DNA of 64,000 nucleotides from Hypericum androsaemum. Its lineage: Eukaryota > Streptophyta > Magnoliopsida > Malpighiales > Hypericaceae. Position 1 is the first letter of the stretch; the number at the start of each line of letters is the position of its first letter. The position numbers were made by a program, and so were the translations under genes. The stretch is taken from assembly GCA_963995505.1 (NCBI GenBank), contig OZ023180.1, forward strand, positions 3,720,501 through 3,784,500, given 5' to 3'. The notes under the pieces were generated by a model. The model made no database searches, was not told the DNA's origin, and worked only from the letters and a program-made list of their open reading frames with translations. Below, piece after piece: positions 1 to 10,940 of the stretch.

Positions 1-26
1 AAACTATAGGGACTTGAGCATAATTT

Positions 27-455
27 TCCCTTTATTTTTATTTTGTTTTCTCGTATATTTATTGCGAGTAAGAAAAGACACATGAGGCCATCTAAAGAAG
101 AGCGACCAACGAAAGATAAAGAGGTTAAGCTAAAGAGTCAAATCCACGTTAAACAGCTTGACAAAAGGTCTTACTGACCTTTGGTTTAGAGGACACTTGC
201 CCTTTTGTGGGGAAATGTTGTGGCCCTCGTGACGTCTGAGTAGCCAATGTTTGGATCTTCTTTAGGGCCATTACCTTGCAATTTTGTATTGTTTTTAATT
301 GGTATTTGTAAGACCATGCATATCAAATACGGACTAGATTGTCCACCCAAAAAATATATATAATGATCAGATTTTCCATTAAAACCCCCAAAGAAATAGA
401 TTTGGTCACACTCTTCCACATTCTTGCTGATTGTCTCACGTGGCTAGAATAAAAA
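27..455. repeat. Segmental repeat, copy 1 (left end)
   Basis: This non-coding stretch closely matches 9868-10395 and, in pieces, 19150-22385. Shared landmarks in order are a TTTCTCGTATATTTATTGCG block, a CACGTTAAACAGCTTGA block, TTTGGTTTAGAGGACACTTG, and an AAAGAAATAGATTTGGTCA block near the right end. Homology fades shortly after about 455, just before the DUF506 relic. No coding potential was recognised. It is the shortest of the three copies and lacks the downstream part shared by the other two. Confidence 0.85.
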
Positions 456-607
456 GCAGAATTTTATTACATGACCACTCTTAGATTTTTACAAGGATTC
501 TCTTGTTTTATCACTGAATTACTCACTCAATTACAGTTTACAATTGCTAGCTCAATTTCTTACATATAGGAAGTGTAAACCGACATGAAAACCTCCTTTC
601 CTCTCAC

Positions 608-1163
608 GTGATAAAAGCGACGGTGTTATTCTCTTATTTGAGCGACCAGAAACCGCTCCTTCGCCGGAAGGTAATGAACTACCTGAGAGAGATCGGCCAC
701 AATGCCGGGGTATGCAAGACGCGGTGGGACTCCTCGGCGAGCAGCACCCTCACTGCCAGCAGCCACGAGTTCATCGACGTGGTCCGGAGCTCCCCTTCGC
801 CACAGCGGTACGTGGTGGACCTGGACTTCGCGGCGCAGTTTGATATCGCAAGGCCTATGTGCCACTACTCCAACATCTCCTGGCTCCTCCATCGGGACTA
901 CGTCGGGAGATAGGGGGAGGATCTGAAGCGGATCATTAGGGTTATGTGCAACGCCGTTAAGAGATCGCTGAAGAGCAAGGAGCTGACGCTTCCCCCGTGG
1001 AGGAAAAAACGATTACATGGTTAACAAGTGGTTTGGGCCTTACAAATGGACGGTTAACCCAGCGTCAGCAGCGTCAGGAACATCTGTTGTGTCTGATAAC
1101 GGCGTCAAGTACCGGTGCGTTGGGTGTTATTTCCGGTGGATGGTGTACTTAATTAGGATCTAA
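608..1163 (+). pseudogene. DUF506 (PDDEXK-like) family gene fragment, broken
   Basis: The frame from 608 encodes typical plant DUF506 sequence: a VMNYLREIGHNAGVCKTRW core, then RYVVDLDFAAQFDIARP. It has no ATG (the frame opens at a GTG) and no N-terminal part of the family. A TAG at 911-913 interrupts it. The same frame resumes with LKRIIRVMCNAVKRSLKSKE and PPWRKK, then a frameshift near 1010 moves the reading to NKWFGPYKWTVNP and a DNGVKYRCVG tail ending at a TAA at 1161-1163. DUF506 proteins are plant-specific and poorly characterised. With one stop, one frameshift and a missing start this is a relic. It is clearly more GC-rich than its surroundings. Confidence 0.85.
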
Positions 1164-1645
1164 AGTCGAGGCAAGAGTTTAACTATTTCTCCGTAAGACG
1201 AGATTGCCCTGTATTAAGTGCTTACGGGCTACGGCAATCGTCCTCAAGATACAACGACATTTTTACTTCGAGTTCATAGCCTCGGCGAACCGTTGGATAT
1301 TCGGAACTTTCATGGGGCAGAGAGGGAGAGAAGAGAACAACTATTGCTAATGAAATGAGTTGCTGGGATAGCTTGGAAGTGAGGGGGCCAGGCCTATTTA
1401 TAGGCTACGGATGGTTGGAAGCAGGCACTTCCGAGGAGACGCATTCTTTCGGCTAGCAGGCAGGCTGCCCTTTAGGCACCTCTTCGGCCATGCAGAATGC
1501 ATTCTGCTCGCGACGATGCATACGTGCGAAGTGCAAAGTGCGTCTCAAAGTGCTCAATGCGTGTGCACGTACTCGTGCTCGTGCTCGCATCATCCTCGCA
1601 ACCAGCCTTGGACAGCACTCCAGGTGGAACACTTAATGTTACACT
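1164..1645. other. Unassigned spacer with promoter-like palindrome
   Basis: No gene recognised. A palindromic CCTATTTATAGG lies at about 1394-1405 and reads as a TATA-like box on either strand. Below it on the minus strand is a pyrimidine-rich leader-like stretch (about 1310-1370). This could be a remnant of a promoter or of an LTR, but no partner LTR was found. Confidence 0.25.
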
Positions 1646-2097
1646 AACTTGAAGTTCCTCCTTATATACTTGAAATTTTGTTTGCCATTTTCCAATGTGG
1701 TAATGATCTTTCCCATTCCCATTGCCTAAATACCAAACTTAGGTAGTTAATTTTAGTCATTAATTTCTCATTCATCAAAAATTAAATTTGAGAAAATAAA
1801 TACACTAGAGTCATGTACTCGAAACGTAGATTTCGATTTTACCACTCATTTCTATTTCCACTTAACTAATAACTTGAAGCTCCTCCTTATATACTTGAAT
1901 TTTTTTTTTCCATTTTTCAATGTGGTAATGGTCTTTCTCATTCTCATTGCCTAAATACCAAACTTAGGTAGTTAATTTTAGTCATTAATTTTTCATTCAT
2001 CCGAAATTAAATTTGAGAAAATAAATACACTAGAGTCATATACTCGAAACGTAGATTTCGATTTTACCACTCATTTCTATTTCCACTTAACTAATAA
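1646..2097. repeat. 225-bp tandem duplication
   Basis: Two adjacent direct copies, 1646-1870 and 1871-2097, share nearly every base, including AACTTGAAG at the start, AACGTAGATTTCGATTTTAC and the closing CCACTTAACTAATAA. A few substitutions separate them. No coding content; the duplication looks fairly recent. Confidence 0.9.
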
Positions 2098-2487
2098 TGA
2101 CAAAAAATCGCTCAAAAGTCGGTCCAAAATCAATTTGTAAAGTCCAATTTCCTACCTTGGGTTCGATAACGCCATTAGCGGACGTGTATTTGGCCGTACG
2201 AGATAACAACGAGGGCGGCCCCGGGGAAGATGAAATGGATATAATTACGATAATGATTAATAAAAAATAGTATTGATTTTTATTTTTAGGAGTAAAAAAA
2301 AGTATTGATGTTGACAGGAGAGAGAGCGTTAGGTGGGGTCATTTTAATTAATAATATTTATTTTTGCCAATTGTCTCGGTTTTGTGTCTTTATTAATTAT
2401 TTTTCTAGTTACCTTATCGCATGTGGGCTTAAATATATAATAAAGTAAGCAAGAAGAAAAAAAAAGTGAATGAGAATGGGTGGCAAC

Positions 2488-3058
2488 TAGGGGTGAGCTT
2501 AAAACCGAAACAAACCGTAAACCGCACCAAACCGCACCAAACTACACCGAAAAAATTGAAACCGCAAAGGTATAGTGGTATTTTCAAACCGCACCACACT
2601 GCACCGTATGCTTTTGGTACGGGGTCGGTTTTTATTTTTTTCACCCCGCAAAACCGCACCGCACCGCACCGCATCTATAAAACGACGTCATTTTAATATA
2701 GGTTTAGTGTTGATTTGTTACTATATTTAATATAGGTTTAGTGTTGATTTGTTACTATATTTAAGCGTGGGCTTGTTGTGAATTTCGTGGGCTTGTTGTG
2801 AATCTGTGGGCTTAGTTTTTGCCCAAAAAATTGATGAAATTAGCCATTTTTTAAATTTGGGACTACTTAAATGGGCCAAGTTTGAATTTGCGATCCAAAC
2901 CGCAACCCGCACCGCACCACCCCGACACCGCGCCACCCCGAACACCGCGATTTTTGACCAAACCGCAAACCGCACGGTGTGAGTTTTACAAAAAAAAAGT
3001 TGCGGTGCGGTGTCAATTTTCACACCGACACCGCAAAACCGCACCGAACTCACTCCTA
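2488..3058. mobile_element. hAT-like MITE rich in ACCGCACC repeats
   Basis: The ends are imperfect inverted repeats: TAGGGGTGAGC at the left and CTCACTCCTA at the right. They are flanked by an 8-bp near-duplication, GTGGCAAC (2480-2487) and GCGGCAAC (3059-3066), 7 of 8 matching; 8 bp is the hAT target-site length. The interior is low-complexity AAACCGCACC on one strand for the first and last ~150 bp, so the arms can fold back. No transposase is encoded. The long open frames here are products of the repeat and should not be read as genes. Confidence 0.75.
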
Positions 3059-3182
3059 GCGGCAACTGGCAACTGCACATTGGATGTGAAGCGGCGTGGA
3101 CGAACGAACAGTAGTCTTTTATTGTAAGCTTTTGTTTGGTGCGGGCAGAACCACTCCTTGGATTTCGACGTAGAACTCTTTA

Positions 3183-4784
3183 GACCATCCACATCCAAGC
3201 CTTTCCTTGTTCTAGTGATTCATTTACCATCGAATTTGATAAATGGGAGGCACGAGTCTCTGAACAGAATCAACAAATTAATCACATACTCGAGGATATG
3301 CTCATTGCCAATCAGCAAACGACTCCACTACCAAGGCGATTTGTCAATAGGGAACGCCAGGTTGGTGAGGAGTGCTTGATGAATGACTATTTTGTAGAGA
3401 AGCCAACGTATACACCTGAATCCTTCCGACGTAGGTTTTGCATGCGCAAACTACTATTCCTTCGTATAGTGGAGGCGGTGAGTGCTTCAAATGAATATTT
3501 TCAACAAAGACGAGATGCTGCAGGTAGACAAAGTCTTTCAGCATTGCAGAAATGTACTGCTGCCATGAGGGTGTTAGCTTATGGGACATCAGCTGACGTC
3601 GTTGACGAATATCTGAGAATGGGTGAATCTACAACAAGGAAAGCTCTCGTGAAGTTCGTTGACGGTATCATAAGTTGCTTCGGTCCCGAGTATCTGAGAA
3701 AGCCCAACGAACAAGATTTGGCAAGACTATTCTATGTCGGGGAACAAAGTGGATTCCCGGGTATGATAGGCAGTATTTGACTGCATGCACTGGGAATGGA
3801 AAAATTGTTCAACTGCATGGGCTGAACAATATGCAGGAAGGAGTGGGAATGCAACAATCATTTTGGAGGCAGTTGCATCCTATGACTTATGGATATGGCA
3901 TGCTTTCTTTGGAACACCAGGTACGTACAATGATATTAATATACTGAACCGATCTCCTGTTTTTACTGATGTCTTGGAAGGTCGAGCACCGAAATTGAGT
4001 TACATCGTCAACGGCCGCCAAAATGGTATGGCTTATTATCTCACTGATGGGATATATTCTGCATGGGCTGCATTTGTCAAGTCAATTACATCTCCGTCGA
4101 CCCTAAAGCACAAGTTGTTCGCTCAACATCAAGAGGCTGCTAAAAAGGATGTGGAGCGAGCATTTGGAGTTCTACAAGCTCGTTTTGCATTCATTCGACG
4201 TCCATGTCTTCTTTGGGACAAGAATTTCATAGGAAAAATTATGATGGCTTGTATCATATTGCACAATATGATAGTAGAGGATGAACGAGACACATATCTC
4301 TATTATTATGATCCAACCGAATTCCTAAATGAAGAACAAGAAGAACCTTTTCAGTTCTCTACTGAACGCATCGGAAGCCTATCCGCCTATATGACTGTCA
4401 GGGAAAACCTTCGCAGTAGAGAAGCTCATAGCGCTCTAAAAAGCTACTTGATTGAGCATATTTGGCAAAAATTTGCCAATCGTAATTAATTATGTATTAT
4501 GTAATTTGCATCTTTCCGTATTTGTAATATATCATTTAAGACATCTCTATGTACCTCTAATTATTTTCTCTAATTTTGTATTCTCACTTCGAAAAAAATA
4601 TTTTTTTTTATTTTGGCCAAAAAAATTTCTTGTTATCTTAATTACGGAATAAATATTTACGTATATTTAACATAACTTTTATATAAACAAAAATGAAAAT
4701 AAAAGTAGATAATATGTGGATGAGAGAGAAATTAATTGTTTATTCCGTGACCTAGGTTGGGAGAAGGCACCAATGCAGATGGTC
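3183..4784 (+). mobile_element. PIF/Harbinger DNA transposon, truncated 5' part
   Basis: Both ends carry a 19-bp imperfect inverted repeat, GACCATCCACATCCAAGCC at the left and the complement of GACCATCTGCATTGGTGCC at the right. They are flanked by the 3-bp duplication TTA (3180-3182 and 4785-4787), the PIF/Harbinger signature. The left TIR is followed almost at once by transposase coding sequence. The promoter, leader and the usual second (Myb/SANT-like) gene are therefore absent and the element is an internal deletion derivative. The 3' untranslated part (about 4640-4760) matches the tail of a related remnant near 6.8-6.9 kb. Confidence 0.8.
3184..4489 (+). pseudogene. PIF/Harbinger transposase (DDE_Tnp_4 type), one frameshift
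   Basis: Two overlapping frames encode a nearly complete Harbinger transposase. The first (open from 3184; first ATG 3298; to 3780) holds the N-terminal helical region and ends in GFPGMIGSI. The second (3785-4489) continues with MHWEWKNC, YDLWIWHAFFG, the NDIN block and VERAFGVLQARFAF, and ends at a TAA. The break at about 3773-3783 is a single-base frameshift exactly at the first catalytic aspartate block. The other two DDE acidic positions (D in NDIN, E in VERAF) are present. The family cuts and pastes elements at TTA/TAA. One lesion only suggests fairly recent inactivation. Confidence 0.9.
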
Positions 4785-4899
4785 TTAGAGAAATTAAACT
4801 AATTCGAATTCGAGTCTATTTTTAAGAATGGTGGCACATAATCTATATTATATCAACAGAATACAATATAGAACCATGAAATACGTAGATAAATTACGA

Positions 4900-5005
4900 A
4901 AATAGCCAAAAGGGCTTGTAGCCTAACGGCACAAGAAGTTGTAAATATGTAGGAGGTCTAGGGTTCAAATATTGACAATATCATGGTGTAATAATTTACC
5001 TTTCA
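4900..5005 (+). mobile_element. Possible tRNA-derived SINE
   Basis: The stretch GGGCTTGTAGCCTAACGGCA followed about 40 bp later by CTAGGGTTCAAAT resembles the A and B boxes of an RNA polymerase III promoter, and a TTTACC-type tail follows. A related B-box-like tail occurs near 35150-35200. No target duplication was found, so this is tentative. Confidence 0.35.
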
Positions 5006-5049
5006 AAAAATAATATACGAAAATACCAAACAAAATACGAAACCAATAC

Positions 5050-5940
5050 AAAAATAGCATAATGGCATGGATGGAAACGAAGGGTGGACGAAGAGGTATA
5101 AGAGCTAACGTCCAAAGCGGAAAGCTACCAAGACAAGCATACGAGATGCACGCAAATAAGTGTCAAGCTCGAACGAGTCCGACCGAGACAAATTTATCCA
5201 GCCGCCACAATCAGAAAGGTAACAAAATCTGTACGGATCTTAGATTAAACTTAAACGGATCCAAGCAAAATGCAGCAAAAGACGATAGAGTACAACACAA
5301 CCAGGAGCAAAAAAAAAAGAGCCAAAATAACCCCAAATAGATGGGTACGTCGGCAACTAGGCATTCCAACACAATATAAGAAAACAGATAAAATAAAACA
5401 TAGAGCAAACAAAAAAAAGCAGAACATAAATATACGAAAAATAAAAAGGAACCAGACCGGAGGGGTGGTCTACTGGAGCTGGGGCCAGTCCCGGAGCTAG
5501 TGAGGAAGCTGAGAAAACCGGACGGAGGTGGACCAGAACTGGTTACGGGCGAATACAAATAGTGAAAAGCGAGCGACGCGGTGGACGGTCGGAGTTCCCG
5601 AGGTTGAGAGGGACTGGTGGACTGGCCTGCGAGGTAGAGCTCCGGTCGGAGCGGCAAGGACGGCCTGCGGGAGACGAGCTCCGACAAGTCGTGGTATAAA
5701 TCATAGCTGACAAAAAGGAAGGATAGTTCTAGATCTGGTATAAATGGCGAAAAAGAAAAGGAAACTTCACTAGGGAAGAGATCTCAGGAGGAAGTGAGGT
5801 GGTAGGAAGGTGGGTATGGTGGTGGAGAAAGTGGGTGGGCGAAGGAAATGAGGAAGGCGGCGACGACGGTTGTATTAGAGAAGAAGATAAAGATGGAAAA
5901 AGGAAAAAGCCTTAAAGAGCATGGTTGTGCCATGATAATT
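5050..5940. other. GC-richer unassigned block with a 158-codon minus-strand frame
   Basis: A minus-strand open frame at 5211-5687 reads a Ser/Pro/Arg-rich N-terminal half, then a very hydrophobic C-terminal half made largely of Phe, Leu and Cys. It matches no family I recognise. The composition (pyrimidine-rich minus strand, with CTCCG and CCGG clusters) is like the 5' leader of a plant LINE, but no reverse transcriptase follows. I do not support a real protein here. Confidence 0.25.
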
Positions 5941-6299
5941 GATCATCAAACAAATAACAATAAATCACAATATCAACTTAATTTTATCGTCTGTGTTCAA
6001 ATGTTTATATGTAGGTCAAATTATTAACACACTAATTTTTAAAATAATAACACATATTAATAAGTTTACCATAATTGATTAGAATGGGGTGATCTCAATA
6101 ATCTAAATAGGAATTACACCCAAAAAATAATAATCTAAATAGGAATGACGTGGCATTTGGATGTGACTCCCTTTTTGCTTCACCTCGTTAGACGACTTCA
6201 TCATCTGTGAGCGCAGAAGAAGAAAACCGAAAATAAAAAAATAGAAAGCGATGCTCGTGAGTTTTTTTTAATCTTAATCCAAATTTTAATGACACTTGG

Positions 6300-6930
6300 T
6301 AAAATATTATTCGTTGAAATTGATAATAGTAGATATTATTTATTTAGTTATCATAATTAATATTATCTATCGATAAAATTAAAATTAAAATTAAAATTAA
6401 AAGTTAGTATCTTGCAATTCTCTATAAACAGAGTTCAATATTGACATATTTTGATACACAGTATAAACTTCTCTCCTTTCTCACTAAATAATCTCTTTAT
6501 ATTGATTAGTTATATTATTTCTATTATGGATCCGAATAATCTTAACTCCATCTACAATTTCAATCTTATTTTAGTTCTCAAACTTTTCCCAATTCTCAGT
6601 ATTATCAAAACTCTCAATTTTTGCTGAATCTCTCTCAAATTCCAATATATAAATATCAAACCTCACAAAGCATCTCTCGAAATCTGTTCAAAAATGTCTA
6701 GCCAGCAAACACAAATTCTGAGAAAGGGGCAAAAAATCAAAGCTGATATGTGAAAAAAGATATGGCCCTAATGTCATAATTATGGACGCATAATTTTATA
6801 TATTTATTACAATTTATATGCAAACATAAATTAAATTATAGATAATATGTAGATGAGAGAGAAATTAATTATTTATTTGATGAGCGGATTGGGTGAGATC
6901 ACCAATAAGATGGTAAAAGATTTGGTTGGA
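6300..6930 (+). mobile_element. Internally deleted PIF/Harbinger derivative
   Basis: The right part (about 6780-6920) matches the 3' end of the Harbinger element at 3183-4784, including GATGAGAGAGAAATTAATT and a CACCAAT-AAGATGGT end like CACCAATGCAGATGGTC. The left part contains the beginning of a Harbinger accessory gene (next entry). The transposase is missing. Exact ends and target duplication could not be fixed. An (AATTAA)n-like microsatellite sits at about 6375-6405. Confidence 0.5.
6526..6780 (+). pseudogene. Harbinger accessory (Myb/SANT-like) ORF1 fragment
   Basis: An ATG at 6526 opens with MDPNNLNSIYNFN, the style of N-terminus seen in plant Harbinger ORF1 proteins. Another frame continues as SQTFPNSQYYQNSQF, the usual Gln/Asn/Ser-rich stretch. 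At least one frameshift and several stops interrupt it, and it breaks off before any DNA-binding domain. Only similarity of style supports this call, so confidence is moderate. Confidence 0.45.
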
Positions 6931-7003
6931 TTGAGTTAAATTGAATAGTAGTTTGATGAGATAAAAATTAATTATTTATTGTGTAAGCAGATCTAATATT
7001 AGG

Positions 7004-7263
7004 GGTAGATAGTAGTTTTGTGGTAGATTGACAATCTACTAGTAGATTAGGATAGTTAAAAAAATAGTTTCTTTTGTAGTTTATTTTAGTTGTCAAAAAC
7101 TTAAATAATTTTTTACTATAATCAATATTTTATATAGAAATATAGAAATTAATAATTAATTTAACAAAAAAATATAATGTACAAAATGAATTTACTATCT
7201 ACTAGTGAATTTTATTAAACACATTTTTCAATCTACCATGTGCTCCCAATCTATTATCTACAT
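7004..7263. repeat. Inverted repeat, possible MITE
   Basis: GTAGATAGTAG-TTTTGTGGTAGATTGA at the left is mirrored at the right by TCAATCTACCATGTG and TCTATTATCTAC. CTACTAGTAG and CTACTAGTGAA form a further inverted pair inside. Precise ends and a target duplication are not resolved. Confidence 0.35.
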
Positions 7264-7330
7264 TTTGCTATATGCTCCTGGTCTATTTTGCCAAACATGG
7301 CTAATCGTTACGGGAGTTGTTGGCTGTAGC

Positions 7331-7854
7331 TAGACCTGGCCATGAATTGAATCTGATTCGTGATTCGATTAGATTCGATTCGTTAAAAATTTGATTCGAT
7401 TCGTCAATAATTCGATTCGTAAAAAAATTGTTTCGAATTCATCATAAAACGAATTGAATACGGTTCAAGATATTTATAATTCGCAAAACCGGCAAATTTA
7501 ATTCGAATTCGATTCAAAAATTTGATTCGAGTTAAATTTGTGTTAAATTCGATTCAAATTCATGTACATATAATAATAATAGATGTTAAAAAAATTCAAA
7601 TAAAATGGGGGGATTTGACATGGAAAATTTTGGTTATAATTCAATTATAATTCGGTTATAATTCGATTATAATTCTATTCGAATTTGATTATAATTCAAT
7701 TATAATTCTATTCGAATTCGATTCAAATTCAAAAATTCATAATTCGTATTCGATTCGTTTTGTGAAGAATTGAATATGGTTTAATGTTTTGATGAATTCA
7801 AATTCGAATAAATTTGATTCGAATTCGTCCAAATTCGAACCGTGGTCAGGTCTA
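7331..7854. mobile_element. hAT-like MITE with perfect 8-bp target duplication
   Basis: The terminal inverted repeats are TAGACCTGGCCA and TGGTCAGGTCTA. The 8-bp direct repeat GCTGTAGC flanks it exactly at 7323-7330 and 7855-7862. The interior is low-complexity GATTCGAATTC-type sequence with internal foldback potential and no gene. It is the same family as the larger element at 19233-20667. Confidence 0.88.
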
Positions 7855-7976
7855 GCTGTAGCCCGCTTGTACTCGAATATTCCAGCTGGTCCTTTTGCCG
7901 AGAGGAAAAAATATGTAAAATACAATGAGACCACTGGACTTTGCATAAATATAAACATGCCCACTTATATTATTAT

Positions 7977-8471
7977 GTGATTTTTTCTGAAATGGGTAAA
8001 AAATATACATATTTTCCCTAAATAGACAAAAAGTTATACATATTCCCTAAATAGGTTAAAAGATTTTTTAATATTAAAAAAAATGGAAGAAGGCGCCCTC
8101 TCACCTTGGCGCCTCGAGTTTGCACATGTCAAGAGATTAAAAAAAAATATTTATATAATGGAGGCGCCCCAAGGCCTTGGCGCCTCCAATTTAAAAAGTA
8201 AAAAAAGTGGAAGGCTTATGCCACAATTAAATAATAAATTTATTTTATTTTTATTTTTTTGGACATATATTAAATTTAATCGTTGTATTGTAAATTTATC
8301 CCAATAATAAATGATCTAAATTTATCCATATATTATTAGTATATTGATAATGATTAAATTTATTGATCAATATTTATCTCTACTCGCATTAGTTTAAAAT
8401 TATATATATCGATCAATTTAATCGTTGTATCGTAAATTTATCCCAATATTAAAAAAAAGTGGCAGGAGATT

Positions 8472-8517
<46 letters not shown>

Positions 8518-8772
8518 TAATTTATTATTAGGATAAATTCACAATACAATGATTAAATTTAATATATGTCCACAAAATAATAATAAAATAAATTTATTAT
8601 TTAATTATGGTTGGAGGCGCCAAGGCCTTGGGGCGCCTCCAATATATTTAATTTTTTTTGAATCTCCTGCCACTATATTAAAAAATCTTTTAACCTATTT
8701 AGAGAATATGTATAACTTTTTGCCTATTTAGGGAAAATATGTATATTTTTTGCCCATTTCAGAAAAAATCCC
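7977..8772. mobile_element. Foldback (long-TIR, MULE-like) element, perfect 9-bp duplication
   Basis: Nearly the whole element is an inverted repeat. The left arm runs from 7977 to about 8320 and the right arm from 8772 back to about 8520, around a short AT-rich centre with an (AT)n run at about 8477-8513. The perfect 9-bp duplication TATTATTAT (7968-7976 and 8773-8781) fits Mutator-type insertion. Each arm carries a GC-rich palindrome of the form GGCGCC-CCAAGG-CCTTGGCGCC (about 8161-8188 and 8612-8640). No transposase is present. Confidence 0.85.
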
Positions 8773-8781
8773 TATTATTAT

Positions 8782-9865
8782 TCAGTCCTCTAGTTGGTAA
8801 GATTTAACGATAAAGTACTTGTACTTGTTTCTCTATAATCATGCGCTAATTGGTTGCATGATGTCTAAAAAAATGCACTGATATCTTTTAAATTTCTGTA
8901 TTAAAAAAATCAACTAAAAGCACAGTTCTTTGACTTCCTCTGGTCTCTCTCTCTCTCTCGGCATATGTCGATCTGTATTCGACCTCTATTTTGCGTCCGG
9001 TTTTCTGACTATCCACATGATGCGAATGATTACCTCTAGTCAACTTAGAGCCATAATTTAAAAAAATAAAAAAATACTGATCTGTATATCATCAAGAGGA
9101 TTCGGGTTGTCCCCACTGAAATAGATCAAGTCATTATATTTATAGACACAATTTTTAATGATTGTCAGATTTGTGGACACGATTTTTAATAAAATCTGAT
9201 AGTCTGAACAAAATTTCTTCCGTGAAAATGACTTTTATGTTGTTCCCACTCAATCCAAATCTCAAGACCTTTTAACTACTTTTCCCAGAAATAAAATTAA
9301 TAGAATTGGCTTACGTGGTTGGTTGCCATATTTTTGCATCGTTGATTCAAAGTTTAGCAAGACATTTCTGTACAGCTGGCGTACACACAGTACACAGTAC
9401 ATAACGTGATTAACGAGGCGGCAATACAAAAACGTGCCGAGAAAGGGATAATGTTTTCTGATAACATTACTCAACTCCATATGTCCTCATGCATGGTTAC
9501 CGTCAGACTTGTTGGTTTTATATATATTTTTAAAGTTGATTAGCGTAAGAGCGACTCTTTTAAAAATATTTTTATATTTTGTAATTTGAATTCAAGATTT
9601 TCTTAAATAAATTTAATTATTGTTCCAATACTTCAAGTAAGAAATGCCTCACAATTTAGGTTGGCTCTATTTTTTACTAAAAAAGTTGTGTGCAAATCAC
9701 AATTCTTAAAGGCATCGTTACCCAATTCAATATTGATAGAATGCTTTCAAATTCAAACAAATTATATCACCATTGAAGTTTTTTTACAATAAGTAAAGAA
9801 TGCTGCAAATAAATATTGTAAAAGAACAAGAAGAAGACTAAGATTTCACAACTTAATCTTACATA
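8782..9865. other. AT-rich spacer, no gene seen
   Basis: Only a short CT microsatellite (about 8945-8960) was noticed. Open frames here are short and look like chance. Confidence 0.6.
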
Positions 9866-9867
9866 AT

Positions 9868-10395
9868 TTATTTTTATTTTGTTTTCTCGTATATTTATTG
9901 CGAGTAAGAAAAGACATATGAGGCCATCTAAAAGAGAGCGACCCACCAAAGATAAAGAGGTTAAGCTAAAGAGTCAAATCCACGTTAAACAGCTTGAGAA
10001 AAGGTCTTGCTGACCTTTGGTTTAGAGGACACTTGCCCTTTTGTGGGGAAATGTGGTGGCCCTCGTGACGTCCGAGTAGCCAATTTTTGGATCTTCTTTA
10101 GGGCCATCACCTTGCAATTTGGTATTGTTTGAGCTGGAGAGCTGGTCTTTTTCTCCAAAAAAAAAAGAAGCTGGAGAGCTGGTCTATATTAACTCTTTTT
10201 AATTGTTATTTGTAAGACCATGCATTTAAATAAGAAAAGCATTTCCCACCGGCACATTGAAGTTCACGTATTCTATATATCAAATATACGGATTAGATTC
10301 TCCACCCGAGAAAAAAGCCCCCCAAAGAAATAGATTTGGTCATACTCTTCCACATTCTTGTTGATTGTTTCACGTGGCTAGAATAACAAATTTTA
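9868..10395. repeat. Segmental repeat, copy 2 (left end)
   Basis: Matches copy 1 (27-455) block for block at high identity, and adds the TTTGAGCTGGAGAGCTGG segment (10127-10190) also found in copy 3 at 21196-21215. Homology with copy 3 continues rightward through 10466-10560 and, beyond the LINE insertion, to about 14 kb. Copy 2 is therefore the least interrupted representative of the unit. Confidence 0.85.
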
Positions 10396-10581
10396 CTCTG
10401 TATCACAAACATTAATACATGATCAAGATCAATTTGACGTATTGTAACCCTTTTTTATAAATGACAAATTGCAACTCAGGAAAAAATAATTCCATTATTT
10501 TGTATTTGACACTTTGAATTTGAATTAAACATCTTTTTGGACACTTAAACGTTATTATACTGGAAAAATTGCCAGAATTTG

Positions 10582-10888
10582 TAATGTTTTAAAAAAGTGA
10601 TCCAGTTAGTGGTTCGACCAGTCAGACCACGACCCGATACTAAGAACGAACATTTTTTATGCCTAAATCATCAATCGCCAATGGCATTAACCATCAGTTC
10701 GTCCGGTCAAAATAGACAAATTTTTAAATAAATATATATTTTTAAATTTTATTAGATAAAAAATGATTAAATTATGATTTTAATACTTGTAAATTATAAA
10801 TTTTGTAGTAAAATCAGATTATATTTACAATTATTTTAAATTTTAATACTAAATATAATTGATAATATATATTTTTAAAAACACCATG
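10582..10888. mobile_element. hAT-like MITE of the AATGTTTTAAAAA family
   Basis: It begins with AATGTTTTAAAAAAGTG and a GTGGTTCGACCAGTCAGACC block, closely resembling 28745 onwards. It ends near TTTTTAAAAACACCATG, the mirrored terminus. No clean target duplication was found, so the limits are approximate. Confidence 0.5.
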
Positions 10889-10940
10889 TCCGTCTAAGTG
10901 AACCGAAAAATAAGAAGAATCTCTGATTATCCTTTAATTC

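Noticed and set aside
2429..3127. Overlapping open frames on both strands
   Set aside because: They are translations of ACCGCACC-type low-complexity DNA inside a MITE, with no codon bias or domain.
5211..5687. 158-codon minus-strand frame as a membrane protein
   Set aside because: Its hydrophobic half comes from T-rich minus-strand sequence, and no family or start context supports a gene.
8477..8515. (AT)n run as a functional element
   Set aside because: A plain dinucleotide microsatellite at the centre of a foldback element.
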